Counted from the stretch's first letter, positions 16,560 through 25,951 are shown. The stretch is 64,000 bases of DNA from Sulfurimonas sp. SAG-AH-194-C20 (GCF_029215975.1 NZ_JAEMVD010000001.1:124001-188000); one strand, 5' to 3'. Numbers and translations are program-made. The notes: a model not told the origin generated them from the letters alone.

Positions 16560-16684
16560 AAAAAAGCCTTTAGTTTAAGTAATGCAATTTTAGCTAAAAT
16601 AGGTTAAAACTGCTTTATATGTATCGAATGCATTATAATGTTACAATAAATATTTGGCATAGATTAAAAGAAGATAAAAAGTAT

Positions 16685-18634
16685 TTAAAAATAGTAGCGA
16701 AGATTTAAGTAGGCACTAGCTCCTGCACCACCTGGAATCTCTTTTATATTTTGTCGTACACTTTCAGGAAATGTGTACTGCTCATCAAAAATATTTTTTA
16801 GATAAAGATTTACTTCGTATGGTCTATTTTTGTAAGTCAGTGTAATGTTACTTAAATTGTACCCATTTATGTTTCCTGTTTCACCTGATGTAAGTAGATA
16901 TGACTTTCCTGAAATATATTGTGTTGAAAAAGCACTACTGAGATGTGTTGTAAAGTTATAGTTGAGCATAATGTTACTTGTATAATGAGCTATATAGTCA
17001 ATGTCGTTATCGCCTTGTATATGTTTAAGGTGCTTACCATTAACATAAGAAGCATTAAAGATAAGTTCTGATTTTTTTGTGAGTTTACTAGTTAGTTCAG
17101 TTTCTATTCCATATGTTTCAATACCATCAGAGTTATAGTACTCTGTCTCAGTCGCATTTCCTGTAGCACGCCGTGTAATTTCGTTGTGTAGTAAAATATG
17201 GTAAAGTGTTATCTGTAGTGCATTCGTTTTGTTAAGTTTAGTATCTACACCAAGCTCTTGTGTTTTAACATGTTCTCTTTTTAAGTTTACATTTCCAAGT
17301 AATACACCCGAGACATTTGCATATTTTTCTAAAAAAGTAGGGCTTCTATACGCCTCGGAGTAGAGTAGCTTAATGTTTGTATCTTCACTGTATCGGTAGT
17401 TAAAACCAAGTCGAGGATTAAAGTTAGATTTTGTGTCACTATTATCTTCATAACGAAGACCAAGTATTGTTTTTAAGTTAGTAGAGAGATTATACTGGAG
17501 TTGTGTATATAGAGATATATTGGTTGTATTGTATTTTTCTTGAAATGGACTTGCCGGATGGATGCTGCCATCGGTTTGATCTATAAAGAGTAAAGGGTCT
17601 GTTTTATCATCCTCGTAGGCTGCTCCTATAATATAAGAAAAACCTTCATTAATATCCTTTTTATACTGAATTTCAGTACTATAACGCTCAACAACATTTG
17701 TAACAGTAGTTGGATTAACAGGAAAGTTAAGTGTACTTAGCTTTTTATTCATATAGTCATAACGTAACCAGATGTTTAACTTGCCTGAGTCAAGAGCAAA
17801 CACCTTATTCGCATCAATATAAAAAGACTCGTAGTCATTAAGACCTCCACTTTTGTTTGTTGCAGTAAGACCTAACTTCTCTTTTTGAGAACTAAAATAA
17901 GCAGCTTGGACTCTCCACTCTTTACCATAAGCATCGAGAAAAATATTCTTTAAATCGTTTTGATAAGGCTTGTTAACCTCTAGCCCATCTTCATCTGTTG
18001 TTCCTGCAAAATTATAACCGGCATCATTTTGATAGGAAGCACCCATGCTAATATTCGCTGAGTGTAGTGATAAACTACCATATGCATGGTTATTACTCCC
18101 ACCTCTAACGGCTATCTCATTTGAATTTTTAATTCCCTGTTTGGTAATTACATTAACTACACCAGATATAGAATTTGTACCATATAAAACAGAGGCAGGG
18201 CTTCGTACAACCTCGATGCGTTCAACCATTTCAAGAGGAAGAAATTCTAAATGTGAAGATCCAAAAAGTTTTTCATGGAGGGGATGCCCATTTATCATAA
18301 ATAAGGCTTTGTTATTGTATAAACCTGGATTTAGTCCTCGAAAAGTCAAAACAGTATAGCCCATGTATGTTTCATTAAGTTGGATACCAGGTAAAAAACT
18401 CAGTGCCTCATAAAGTGTTAGTGCCCCTAGCTGTTTTAGCTGTTTAGCACTCATAACAGAGACAATAGCCAAAGAGTCAGAAGCTTTTTCTTTTTTTTGA
18501 GACACAGTTATAATTTCAATGTTCATTAATTCTTCTAATGAAAGGTCAAAAAGTTCATCATATTGTGTCTCTTGAGCATTTACAAAAGAGTATAGACAAA
18601 GAAAAATAATAATACTCTTTTTAAACATAAACAT
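16685..18634 (-). CDS. TonB-dependent outer-membrane receptor
   Basis: The protein has 649 residues: a signal peptide (cleavage near residue 20), a plug domain (about 45-160, with S-D-S-L-A-I-V-S-V-M-S and the R-S-P-A-S-V-L-Y-G-T-N block), and a beta-barrel ending in a terminal aromatic residue (L-N-L-R-Y-Y-F). The plug resembles receptors for iron chelates, vitamin B12 and similar ligands; the ligand cannot be read from sequence. It is a single gene with an AT-rich inverted repeat just upstream. Confidence 0.92.
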   Translation of the reverse strand: MFMFKKSIIIFLCLYSFVNAQETQYDELFDLSLEELMNIEIITVSQKKEKASDSLAIVSVMSAKQLKQLGALTLYEALSFLPGIQLNETYMGYTVLTFRGLNPGLYNNKALFMINGHPLHEKLFGSSHLEFLPLEMVERIEVVRSPASVLYGTNSISGVVNVITKQGIKNSNEIAVRGGSNNHAYGSLSLHSANISMGASYQNDAGYNFAGTTDEDGLEVNKPYQNDLKNIFLDAYGKEWRVQAAYFSSQKEKLGLTATNKSGGLNDYESFYIDANKVFALDSGKLNIWLRYDYMNKKLSTLNFPVNPTTVTNVVERYSTEIQYKKDINEGFSYIIGAAYEDDKTDPLLFIDQTDGSIHPASPFQEKYNTTNISLYTQLQYNLSTNLKTILGLRYEDNSDTKSNFNPRLGFNYRYSEDTNIKLLYSEAYRSPTFLEKYANVSGVLLGNVNLKREHVKTQELGVDTKLNKTNALQITLYHILLHNEITRRATGNATETEYYNSDGIETYGIETELTSKLTKKSELIFNASYVNGKHLKHIQGDNDIDYIAHYTSNIMLNYNFTTHLSSAFSTQYISGKSYLLTSGETGNINGYNLSNITLTYKNRPYEVNLYLKNIFDEQYTFPESVRQNIKEIPGGAGASAYLNLRYYF

Positions 18635-18639
18635 CCCAA

Positions 18640-18658
18640 ATTATAATCTTTAATTATC
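18640..18658 (-). promoter_or_regulatory. Possible Fur-like box and -10 of the TonB receptor gene
   Basis: Read on the minus strand, GATAAT-N7-TATAAT lies 6-24 bases before the start codon, a partial match to the GATAAT-based Fur box. In DNA this AT-rich it could be chance. Confidence 0.25.
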
Positions 18659-18787
18659 TAAGCATAACAATAAAGTCTTAAAGAAAAGATAAAAAAGATA
18701 AAAATCTATTTTAATGTTCTTAATATTTATTTATCTGTTGGTAAAATATAGATAAGATACTACTAAAATTTTTAAAATGGAATATAT

Positions 18788-19624
18788 ATGTATAAAATAA
18801 TTTTCCCCTTGTTTATTGTTACACTACTTAATGCAGAAGTTTACAATGGAGTTGCTGTTGTTGTAAAAGACAAAGCAATTACACTTTTTGAGATACAACA
18901 TGAAATGGAAATATCTAAACTAAGTGCGAACAGAGCAAGGGATATCTTAATTCGTCAAAAACTCGAAGAGGCAGAAATAGATGATAGGAAAATTAAGGTA
19001 AGCTCTGCTGAAGTATATGACGACATTAAAAAACTCGCAGCTAGAAATAACATGAGTATTAGTGATTTTTATGATGCAGTAAGAGAATCAAATGGAATGA
19101 ATTCGATGGAGCTAAAAGCCAAAACCAAACAAAAGCTATTATCTCAAAAATTGTATCAGGCTATTGCTTATTCATCTTTGAGTGAACCGAGTGATTTTGA
19201 ATGTGAAGAGTATTATGACATACACAAAGATACATATAAACATCCAGCTTCATTTACGGTTATTATATATGATGCAGACAATGAAAATGAACTTCAAACG
19301 AAAGTCGATAATCCGATGTTTTATTCACCTAAAATTAGAACAAATGAGCAGTTACTTCCTTATGATAAAATTTCTCCTGAGCTAGCTTCGCTTTTGGAAA
19401 GAACAGCACTTAATAGTTTTACAAATGTCATACCAAATGGTAAAGGCGGTTTTATGAGTTTTTATATTAAAGAGATAGAGTCTGCTAAAGAAGGAGGACT
19501 TTCTAGTGTTAGAACTCAGATAGTAAATTCTATTATGTCAGAGAAACGTGAACAAGTCCTGAGTGATTATTTCGCACGACTCAAGCATAATGCAGATATA
19601 AATATAATACGAGAAGTAAATTAA
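18788..19624 (+). CDS. SurA/PpiD-like periplasmic chaperone
   Basis: The protein has 278 residues with a signal peptide (about 16 residues). N-terminal SurA-type helices begin V-Y-N-G-V-A-V-V-V-K-D-K-A-I-T, where bacterial SurA has V-D-x-V-x-A-x-V-N-x-x-x-I-T. The region after about residue 150 resembles a reduced parvulin domain but lacks a clear prolyl-isomerase core. The likely role is folding or escort of outer-membrane proteins. The next gene begins at the base after its stop codon, so it is cotranscribed with dCMP deaminase. Confidence 0.75.
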   Translation: MYKIIFPLFIVTLLNAEVYNGVAVVVKDKAITLFEIQHEMEISKLSANRARDILIRQKLEEAEIDDRKIKVSSAEVYDDIKKLAARNNMSISDFYDAVRESNGMNSMELKAKTKQKLLSQKLYQAIAYSSLSEPSDFECEEYYDIHKDTYKHPASFTVIIYDADNENELQTKVDNPMFYSPKIRTNEQLLPYDKISPELASLLERTALNSFTNVIPNGKGGFMSFYIKEIESAKEGGLSSVRTQIVNSIMSEKREQVLSDYFARLKHNADINIIREVN

Positions 19625-20056
19625 ATGCTCAGTGATGCAAACTTTATAAACATAGCGACAGAAATAGCAAGTGCTTCAAAGTGTGTCTCTAAGCAAGTAG
19701 GTGCGGTTATCGTTAAAGATGGACGAATACTTAGTACAGGTTATAACGGTACACCAGCAGGTTTTACAAACTGTCGTGAGCATTGGGACAACAAGTACAC
19801 TCCTGAGCATCATGAGTGGAGTAAAACTTATGAGATTCATGCAGAGATGAACGCAATCATCTGGGCAGCTCGTGAGGGGATAAGTATAGAGGGTGCAACT
19901 ATTTATGTAACACTTGAACCTTGTAGTGAATGCTCTAAAAATGTCATAGCTAGTGGGATAAAACGTATAGTCTATGCAAAAGAGTATGAGCATACTCACT
20001 CCGAAGTAATTTCCAAATTTATCGAAGATAATGGTGTGGTTATAGAAAAACTTTAA
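19625..20056 (+). CDS. dCMP deaminase
   Basis: It deaminates dCMP to dUMP for dTTP synthesis. The 143 residues contain the zinc-site motif H72-A-E74 and the P-C100-x-x-C103 pair of the cytidine/deoxycytidylate deaminase family. The N-terminal G-A-V-I-V-K-D-G-R-I-L-S-T-G-Y-N-G-T-P-A-G strand and loop typify dCMP deaminases (ComEB type). It starts directly after the SurA-like gene and overlaps the convergent ArsC-like gene by four bases. Confidence 0.9.
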   Translation: MLSDANFINIATEIASASKCVSKQVGAVIVKDGRILSTGYNGTPAGFTNCREHWDNKYTPEHHEWSKTYEIHAEMNAIIWAAREGISIEGATIYVTLEPCSECSKNVIASGIKRIVYAKEYEHTHSEVISKFIEDNGVVIEKL

Positions 20057-20412
20057 ACACCATCTTTTAAAAAGTCAGTTATTGCAGACTCGGGACGACC
20101 AATAATCGCATTATCTCCTCTGATAAGTACAGGACGTTGTATAAGTTTAGGATTTTGAATCATCGCTTCGATGAGAGCATCTTCATCTGTAACATTTTTA
20201 AGGTCAAGTTCTTTATATATAGCTTCTGTTGTCCTCATCCATTCTCTGGCACTCTTAAAACCTAACATTTTGAGCATATTTTTCATAGTATGAGTGGTGA
20301 GAGTTTTATCCAAATACTTAACTACCTCATTTACTTGTCCACTTTCTTCTACAAGATTTACTGCCTCTCGTGATTTTGAACATCGTGGATTATGCCAGAT
20401 TGTTGTTTTCAT
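20053..20412 (-). CDS. arsC: ArsC-family protein (arsenate reductase, glutaredoxin-coupled type)
   Basis: The protein has 119 residues with a thioredoxin-like fold. The catalytic-type Cys is C11 in N-P-R-C-S-K-S-R, and the later I-Q-R-P-V and G-R-P segments match ArsC of the E. coli plasmid type. That type reduces arsenate using glutathione and glutaredoxin. No other arsenic genes are nearby, and chromosomal homologues (YffB/Spx-like) can have other roles, so arsenate reduction is likely but not certain. Confidence 0.8.
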   Translation of the reverse strand: MKTTIWHNPRCSKSREAVNLVEESGQVNEVVKYLDKTLTTHTMKNMLKMLGFKSAREWMRTTEAIYKELDLKNVTDEDALIEAMIQNPKLIQRPVLIRGDNAIIGRPESAITDFLKDGV

Positions 20413-20444
20413 AAATATTCCTTTATTTTATTGCTATTTTACAC

Positions 20445-20450
20445 TATAAT
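20445..20450 (+). promoter_or_regulatory. -10 element before GAF gene pair
   Basis: A perfect TATAAT lies 46 bases before the first GAF gene. No good -35 is present, as is common in Campylobacterota. Confidence 0.5.
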
Positions 20451-20496
20451 AGTTCTAAATAAATTTAAACAATGAATGTAGAAGGAAAATTTCACA

Positions 20497-21015
20497 ATGA
20501 AATATGCTAACACTTATCACGCACTTGCAAATTTCGGAAGAGAACTGCTTGAGAAAAAAACACTTTCAGAAGGTCTACCTCTCATCTCAGTCTATGCAAA
20601 AAATGTCATTGGAGCACAACGTTGCTCTATTTTTATAAATGATGCAAAAAATCAAGAGCTCTGGACAACTATTGCTGATGGTGTTGAGAAGATTATTGTT
20701 CCCTCGGACAAAGGGCTTGTTGGAGTGACATTAAAAGAAAAAAAACCGCTGATGACTAATGATCCTTATTCTCATCCAAATTTTTTATCTGATGTTGATA
20801 AAGAGACGGGTTTTGAGACAAAAAATGTAATTACTGCTCCTATATTTAGCTCAAAACGTCATATACTTGGGGTGCTTCAGCTTATAAATAAAAGCACAGA
20901 TTTTGATGAAGAAGATAAGCGGTTTATGATATTTTTTGCACATTATATTAGCGGATTTTTAGAACTTACTAATGTATATCTTAACGAAGCAGAACAACTT
21001 AAACGGGATGCTTAG
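20497..21015 (+). CDS. GAF-domain protein, first of twin pair
   Basis: The protein has 172 residues and is almost entirely one GAF domain (about 15-165): R-C-S-I-F-I-N-D near residue 43, then a G-L-V-G-x-x-L-x-x-x-x-P-L-M-x-N-D-P segment, and V-I-T-A-P-I-F plus G-V-L-Q-L-I-N-K. GAF domains bind small molecules such as cyclic nucleotides or act as redox or light sensors. There is no output domain. The next gene follows at the base after the stop and is a paralogue. Confidence 0.85.
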   Translation: MKYANTYHALANFGRELLEKKTLSEGLPLISVYAKNVIGAQRCSIFINDAKNQELWTTIADGVEKIIVPSDKGLVGVTLKEKKPLMTNDPYSHPNFLSDVDKETGFETKNVITAPIFSSKRHILGVLQLINKSTDFDEEDKRFMIFFAHYISGFLELTNVYLNEAEQLKRDA

Positions 21016-21501
21016 GTGAAATCTTTTAATGAAATAGCAGAATTTGGTAAAAAGTTGGCATCATTATCTAATATGGATAATGCACTAGAACTCATCGGTG
21101 AAGAGGCAAAACGTCTCTCTAACTCTGAACGCTGCTCTATTTTCATAGTAGATGATGAAGATAATATGCTATGGACAAAGTTAAACAATGGTATAGGAAG
21201 AATAGTAATCGGATTAGACTCTGGAATAGTGGGTGATACCTATACAAAAAAAGAGGGTCAAATTGTCAATAATCCTTACGAAGATTCACGATTTTTACCC
21301 AGTATAGATAAAAAAAGTGGATTTATCACAAAGAATATGCTTAGTGTACCCATTTTTAACTCAAAACGTGAAGTGATGGGTGTAATGCAATTACTTAATA
21401 AGTCAAGGTTTGATTTTGATGATAAAGATTTAGAGATACTTACATTTTTAGCAAACTACATAAGTGGAAGTTTAGAACTCGTGCTTATGCAAGACAACTA
21501 G
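21016..21501 (+). CDS. GAF-domain protein, second of twin pair
   Basis: The protein has 161 residues with a GTG start immediately after the preceding stop. It repeats the same GAF landmarks as its neighbour (R-C-S-I-F-I-V-D, G-I-V-G-D, V-N-N-P-Y, V-M-Q-L-L-N-K). The two probably arose by duplication and may form a heterodimeric sensor. No effector domain is present. It overlaps the convergent transglycosylase gene by four bases. Confidence 0.85.
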   Translation: MKSFNEIAEFGKKLASLSNMDNALELIGEEAKRLSNSERCSIFIVDDEDNMLWTKLNNGIGRIVIGLDSGIVGDTYTKKEGQIVNNPYEDSRFLPSIDKKSGFITKNMLSVPIFNSKREVMGVMQLLNKSRFDFDDKDLEILTFLANYISGSLELVLMQDN

Positions 21502-22475
21502 TAGAGGTAGTAGTGAGACTCATATGCGAGTCTCATAACTCCTAGAGCATAGTTTGATGAGTTGTTATAACGCATAACCTTCTTTGCGTACTCTTTCATC
21601 TTCTTTAATTCAGACCTACCTTTTGTGAAACAATTATATACTTTTCCATTCTTGCTTGTCTCATACACAAATGAAGCATTTTTTGTAGCATAATCATACT
21701 CGTACCATTGTGCTTCAACTGCAGGAATATCTGGCATTGTATCCCAGTTTATGAGTGTGTCAAATCCAGCTTTTTGATGAAGAAAATTTGCAGCTGAGAC
21801 TATGGCATCTTCCATTTTACTTAAATCAGCAATTTTATTTTTATAAGACTTAGCGTAAATAAAACTATTTGGCATGAACTGAGGTATGCCAACTGCACCG
21901 GCATACGAACTTGCAAGGTTACACTGTGAAGGTGGCAGACTTAGTTTAAAACAATGACTTATGATAGAAGCCATATTTGTTTTGCCCATCTTTAGTAACC
22001 ACTTTTCTCTAGTTGAATTTGGATTGGTTCGTACTACCATAGTGTTAAAAACTATAAAAGCATCATGACTTGGTTTGATTTTACCAAGTTTTGTTTCTTT
22101 TAAAAGGATGGCTGCGATTATCTCACGATTTACACCGTACTTTTTTTCTGCATAGTCATACACCTCTTTGTATTTTTTGAGGTTTTGTAACATTTGAGGA
22201 ATATATGCAACAAGGGCATTATTTGCTTTTTTCTCTTGCACTTGATGATGTTTGATTTTATTTGGTTGTAGATATTTCCAACTCACTTCATCATACTTTT
22301 TTGTTTTAAAGTAAGAAGTTAAAAATTGGTTTGCATACTTATATGAAACACCTGATTTAACAGCTTGAATACAAACATCAGAGTAATTTTTATTTTTAAA
22401 AGTACAGTTTGTATATTTTGCTTGGAGTAAAGTACCGAGTGTGAGTAGTATGAGTAGTAATAGTTTAGTTTTCAT
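21498..22475 (-). CDS. Lytic murein transglycosylase, MltB/SLT_2 family
   Basis: It cleaves the MurNAc-GlcNAc bond of peptidoglycan, leaving 1,6-anhydro-MurNAc ends. The 325 residues start with a signal peptide (about 19 residues). The catalytic Glu is E127 in A-I-L-L-K-E-T-K-L-G. The family's G-A-x-G-x-x-Q-F-M-P-x-S segment is present near residue 205. It is the last gene of an operon with MurU-, AmgK- and AnmK-like genes, so its anhydro-muropeptide products fit the recycling enzymes made from the same transcript. Confidence 0.88.
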   Translation of the reverse strand: MKTKLLLLILLTLGTLLQAKYTNCTFKNKNYSDVCIQAVKSGVSYKYANQFLTSYFKTKKYDEVSWKYLQPNKIKHHQVQEKKANNALVAYIPQMLQNLKKYKEVYDYAEKKYGVNREIIAAILLKETKLGKIKPSHDAFIVFNTMVVRTNPNSTREKWLLKMGKTNMASIISHCFKLSLPPSQCNLASSYAGAVGIPQFMPNSFIYAKSYKNKIADLSKMEDAIVSAANFLHQKAGFDTLINWDTMPDIPAVEAQWYEYDYATKNASFVYETSKNGKVYNCFTKGRSELKKMKEYAKKVMRYNNSSNYALGVMRLAYESHYYLY

Positions 22476-23124
22476 TGTTTATCTTTTTTAATCTTGAAGG
22501 TGTACCAATATCATGCCACATTTTTGTAAACACTTCACCACTTATCTCTTCTTTTTGTATAGCTTCTCTCAAAAGTGGTGCGAGAGATTTTTTCTCTATG
22601 TTAATAGTATCAAAAAATTCATGTGTGTAGTATCCTATGCCTGAGAATGTATACATTTTCTCAGCTTGGTTTAAAACTACACTGTTTTTTAAGGCAAAGT
22701 CACCATTAGAGTTATGTTCAGGATTAGGTACTAAAATAAGATGTGCCTTTTTATCTTTTAGGTCAAAGTTTATATCAAACTCATAGGAGCAAAAGACATC
22801 ACCATTAACAACTAAAAAAGGCTCATTCCCTAAAAGTGGAAGAGCTTTTTTTATACCACCAGCAGATTCTAGTGCACCTGAATTTTGCTCATCTGAGTAG
22901 AGTATGCTTATACCATATTTCGAACCATTGCCTAGGTATTCAGGGATTTTATAGCCTAAATAAGCAGTGTTAATAATTATCTCTTTAAAGCCATTTTTGA
23001 CAAGCTTTTCAATATGCCAAAGTATAAGTGTTTTACCTTGTACCTCTAGGAGTGGTTTTGGAAGAGTATCGGTAAGTGGTCGCATTCTCTCCCCTCGACC
23101 AGCTGCAAGTATCATGGCTTTCAT
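22465..23124 (-). CDS. murU: MurU-like nucleotidyltransferase (MurNAc-1-phosphate uridylyltransferase)
   Basis: The protein has 219 residues. The nucleotide-binding start A-M-I-L-A-A-G-R-G-E-R-M-R-P-L-T and K-P-L-L, plus V-V-N-G-D-V-F, mark a sugar-1-phosphate nucleotidyltransferase of the short, single-domain kind. MurU couples MurNAc-1-phosphate and UTP to UDP-MurNAc in the Pseudomonas recycling pathway. The specific call rests on the AmgK- and AnmK-like genes in the same operon; sequence alone would also allow another sugar. It overlaps the transglycosylase gene by 11 bases. Confidence 0.75.
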   Translation of the reverse strand: MKAMILAAGRGERMRPLTDTLPKPLLEVQGKTLILWHIEKLVKNGFKEIIINTAYLGYKIPEYLGNGSKYGISILYSDEQNSGALESAGGIKKALPLLGNEPFLVVNGDVFCSYEFDINFDLKDKKAHLILVPNPEHNSNGDFALKNSVVLNQAEKMYTFSGIGYYTHEFFDTINIEKKSLAPLLREAIQKEEISGEVFTKMWHDIGTPSRLKKINNEN

Positions 23125-23844
23125 TTAAAGCACACACACTTTATTCTTTCCTGTGGACTTAGCTTGATACATTGCCTTATCTGCTCGAAGAACTGCTGTA
23201 CTGAGTGAATCATGTTCCTTTATGAGTGTAAGACCTAAGCTAATTGTTACAGGAGAATAAACAATATTTTGTATTTCTATGGAATTTGTTACACAGAGAC
23301 GTATCTTTTCTGCTAATGCTTTAGCGATTTGGAGTGTACTACCTGAAAAAGCGATTATAAACTCTTCTCCCCCATACCTTGCGATTAAGTCACTTTTACG
23401 TACGTTGTTTTTTAAAATTTTTGCAAACTCTATAAGAACTTTATCCCCACATTGATGACCTAAACTATCATTAATAATTTTAAAATTATCTATATCCATA
23501 TAGACTAAATAAGAATCAATTTTAGAACGTGTATTGAGTGCAGCTAAGTACTCAAATTTAGTATTAAAATTTCTACGGTTTGGGATATTTGTGAGTGTGT
23601 CAACTTGGGAGATGTATTCAAATTTTTTACTCTTATTAAAAATAATACTTAGAAGCATAAGAGTTCCAGTTAAGGATATAAATAGAAGTATGATGATAGT
23701 CCTTTCACTGATCACCTCAAGTAAAAGTTCATTGTTGAGTGTAAAAGCCCCAGCACTGAAAAGTAAAAATAAGATGAGGACACTATTACTGGTTATATAT
23801 TTTGGGTACATTATAGTTCTTTTGTATTGATATAGGTACATCAT
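23125..23844 (-). CDS. Membrane diguanylate cyclase (GGDEF)
   Basis: The protein has 239 residues. Two hydrophobic segments (about 19-37 and 46-67) precede a GGDEF domain with an intact active-site G-G-E-E-F. An R-K-S-D sequence five residues before it matches the RxxD product-inhibition site. It is expected to make c-di-GMP. Its start overlaps the AmgK-like stop by four bases and it ends just before murU, so it is embedded in the recycling operon. The short N-terminal hairpin leaves little room for a periplasmic sensor. Confidence 0.88.
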   Translation of the reverse strand: MMYLYQYKRTIMYPKYITSNSVLILFLLFSAGAFTLNNELLLEVISERTIIILLFISLTGTLMLLSIIFNKSKKFEYISQVDTLTNIPNRRNFNTKFEYLAALNTRSKIDSYLVYMDIDNFKIINDSLGHQCGDKVLIEFAKILKNNVRKSDLIARYGGEEFIIAFSGSTLQIAKALAEKIRLCVTNSIEIQNIVYSPVTISLGLTLIKEHDSLSTAVLRADKAMYQAKSTGKNKVCVL

Positions 23845-24791
23845 AATACATTTTTGTAAAATTTTTGTAAAATCAGAGCAAAATTTTTAGTCTCATCATA
23901 TCTAAGGGCTGTTTCAACAGTGTATTTTAAAACAAGAGGAATATCTTTAAGATAGCAATCTTTCTTGTCTCGTAAATGCAAACGCGAGAAGATACCAAGC
24001 ACTTTTATGTGGCGTTGTAGTCCCATAAAGTCAAACCACTTTAGAAAAGTCTCATCGCTAACACTAGGCACTTTTTTATCTCTAAAGTAAAGGGCTAACA
24101 CTTCGATGTCCTCTCTCTTAAACTCGATGTAACAGTCTTTTAAAAGTGAAACTAAGTCATAAGTTATAGCCCCATTCATGGCATCTTGGTAGTCTATGAC
24201 GCCAATTTCATTTTGTGGTGTGAGCATAATGTTTCGAGAGTGAAAGTCACGATGCACAAAAACATCTTGGGGCTGTTCTAAGACTACTTCAGAGATGGCG
24301 TTTAGAGTGTTTATGATAAGTTCTTTTTCTTGTGTTTTTAAGCAAAGCCCAAGGTTTTTTTCTAAGTACCACTCCTGCATTAAACCCATCTCAAAGTGTA
24401 AAAACTCTTTATCGTACAGAGGAAGAGAAGCTGTCTCTGCATTTTGCATCTTGAGTATCTCATCTATGGCTTTTTTGTAGTGTGTTTTAAAGTTTGAAGC
24501 CTCTAAAACATCAAGTAGTTGTGTGTCCCCAAAATCTTCTAAAATCAAGTAGCCATTCTCTTCATCTTTTTCTAAAATTTGAGGGGCTTTTACTCCCGCG
24601 TTTAGGAGTCGCGAAGTGACATCTAAAAAAGGAGAAAGGGAGTTTAACTCTAAAGAACTATCCATTACTACAAAAGTTTTAGTATCTTTTGTTAAACGGT
24701 AGTACTTACGAAAACTAGCATCAGCACTTACTATACTAAGGGTGAAGTCGGCATAAGGAGTTGTCTGTATCCAAGTTTTCATCTTATCCAT
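23841..24791 (-). CDS. amgK: AmgK-like anomeric MurNAc/GlcNAc kinase
   Basis: I choose the ATG at 24791, which has GGAG upstream and gives an eight-base overlap with anmK; a start at 24824 is possible. About 316 residues form an aminoglycoside-phosphotransferase fold: A-D-A-S-F-R-K-Y-Y near the N-terminus, the catalytic H-R-D-F-H-S-R-N and I-D-Y-Q-D-A metal site, then G-L-Q-R-H-I-K-V-L-G-I-F-x-R-L. This matches AmgK, which phosphorylates MurNAc at the anomeric carbon to feed MurU. The position between AnmK- and MurU-like genes supports it. Confidence 0.82.
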   Translation of the reverse strand: MDKMKTWIQTTPYADFTLSIVSADASFRKYYRLTKDTKTFVVMDSSLELNSLSPFLDVTSRLLNAGVKAPQILEKDEENGYLILEDFGDTQLLDVLEASNFKTHYKKAIDEILKMQNAETASLPLYDKEFLHFEMGLMQEWYLEKNLGLCLKTQEKELIINTLNAISEVVLEQPQDVFVHRDFHSRNIMLTPQNEIGVIDYQDAMNGAITYDLVSLLKDCYIEFKREDIEVLALYFRDKKVPSVSDETFLKWFDFMGLQRHIKVLGIFSRLHLRDKKDCYLKDIPLVLKYTVETALRYDETKNFALILQKFYKNVL

Positions 24792-25872
24792 ATATGGCTC
24801 CGAGTTGTGAAGTTTTTTTAGCACCGGTTATAGAGCAGAGCTCAACACTCTCTGCGTTTACACGTTTGTATGCAAACCAAGCAAACGCCATAGCTTCGAG
24901 GGCATCACTATCTACTCCAAGTGCATCACTGCGTTTAATCTCACAACAGTGAAACTCTTTGAGTCTTTGCATAAGAAAAGTGTTTTTAGCCCCACCACCA
25001 CAGACTATAAGAGTAGAAATATCTCTGTCTTTTAAGTCATTTGAGATACTTTTTGCTGTGAGTTCTAAAAGTGTTCTTTGTACATCTTTTTCACTTAAAT
25101 GTGCGAAGTTATTTAGTTTTTCTTCTAACCAAAGAGCATTAAAGTACTCTCTTCCTGTACTTTTTGGAGCTTTTTTTATGAAGTATGCATCTTCTAGCAT
25201 GAGTTTTAGGAGTGTTTCGTCCACTGTACCACTAGAAGCAAACTCGCCATCTTTATCGTAAGGTTTAAGCTGCGTTTGACTCATCCAGTAGTCAAGTAAA
25301 ACATTACCACAACCAGAATCCCAGCCCAAAACCTCTTCATCTAAAATGGTGATATTCGCCATTCCACCGATGTTTAAAACAGCTACATTTTTCCCTAAGT
25401 TTGCAAAAAGAAACTTATGAAACGCAGGAGCAAAAGGAGCACCTTGTCCACCGTTGGCTATGTCCATACGTCTAAAGTCTGCTACTGTTTGTATCTGCGT
25501 TTGGGCACAGACAATGTTAGCATCCCCTAACTGCATAGAAAAAGGGTAGTCACCCTCAGGAGAGTGCCAAAGAGTCTGTCCGTGAAGCCCGATAGCTCGT
25601 ATGCTTGAAGCTTCTATATTTTCTTTTTTTAAAAAGGTATTGATAGCATCTGCGAATAAACTACCTAGTTTATAGTCAAGCTCACCAAGACTTTTTAGAG
25701 TAGTTTTTCCCGCTATCATCTCAAGAATTTCTTTTTTTAAGTCTGCATCAAAAGGGTGCTCATAAGAGCTAAGGAGTTTACACTTCTCATTTGTAATCTC
25801 ACACAGAGCAACATCAACCCCATCAAGACTTGTCCCAGACATAACACCGATAAAAGTATTTGAATTTTTCAT
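24784..25872 (-). CDS. anmK: Anhydro-N-acetylmuramic acid kinase
   Basis: It opens and phosphorylates 1,6-anhydro-MurNAc to MurNAc-6-phosphate. About 362 residues open with F-I-G-V-M-S-G-T-S-L-D-G-V-D, the family's ATP-site signature. N-I-G-G-M-A-N-I and the C-terminal V-C-G-G-G-A-K-N segment are also present. I place the start at the ATG at 25872 by family length; a GTG at 25887 is open in frame. It heads the recycling operon. Its product must be dephosphorylated before AmgK can use it, and no MupP-like phosphatase is visible here. Confidence 0.92.
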   Translation of the reverse strand: MKNSNTFIGVMSGTSLDGVDVALCEITNEKCKLLSSYEHPFDADLKKEILEMIAGKTTLKSLGELDYKLGSLFADAINTFLKKENIEASSIRAIGLHGQTLWHSPEGDYPFSMQLGDANIVCAQTQIQTVADFRRMDIANGGQGAPFAPAFHKFLFANLGKNVAVLNIGGMANITILDEEVLGWDSGCGNVLLDYWMSQTQLKPYDKDGEFASSGTVDETLLKLMLEDAYFIKKAPKSTGREYFNALWLEEKLNNFAHLSEKDVQRTLLELTAKSISNDLKDRDISTLIVCGGGAKNTFLMQRLKEFHCCEIKRSDALGVDSDALEAMAFAWFAYKRVNAESVELCSITGAKKTSQLGAIYG

Positions 25873-25951
25873 ACGATATAGTAGCACATTTCCTTAACGA
25901 TACTCTAATGTTAAAGCTGTAAGATGTGTAAATAACTAGAAGGATTTTATC

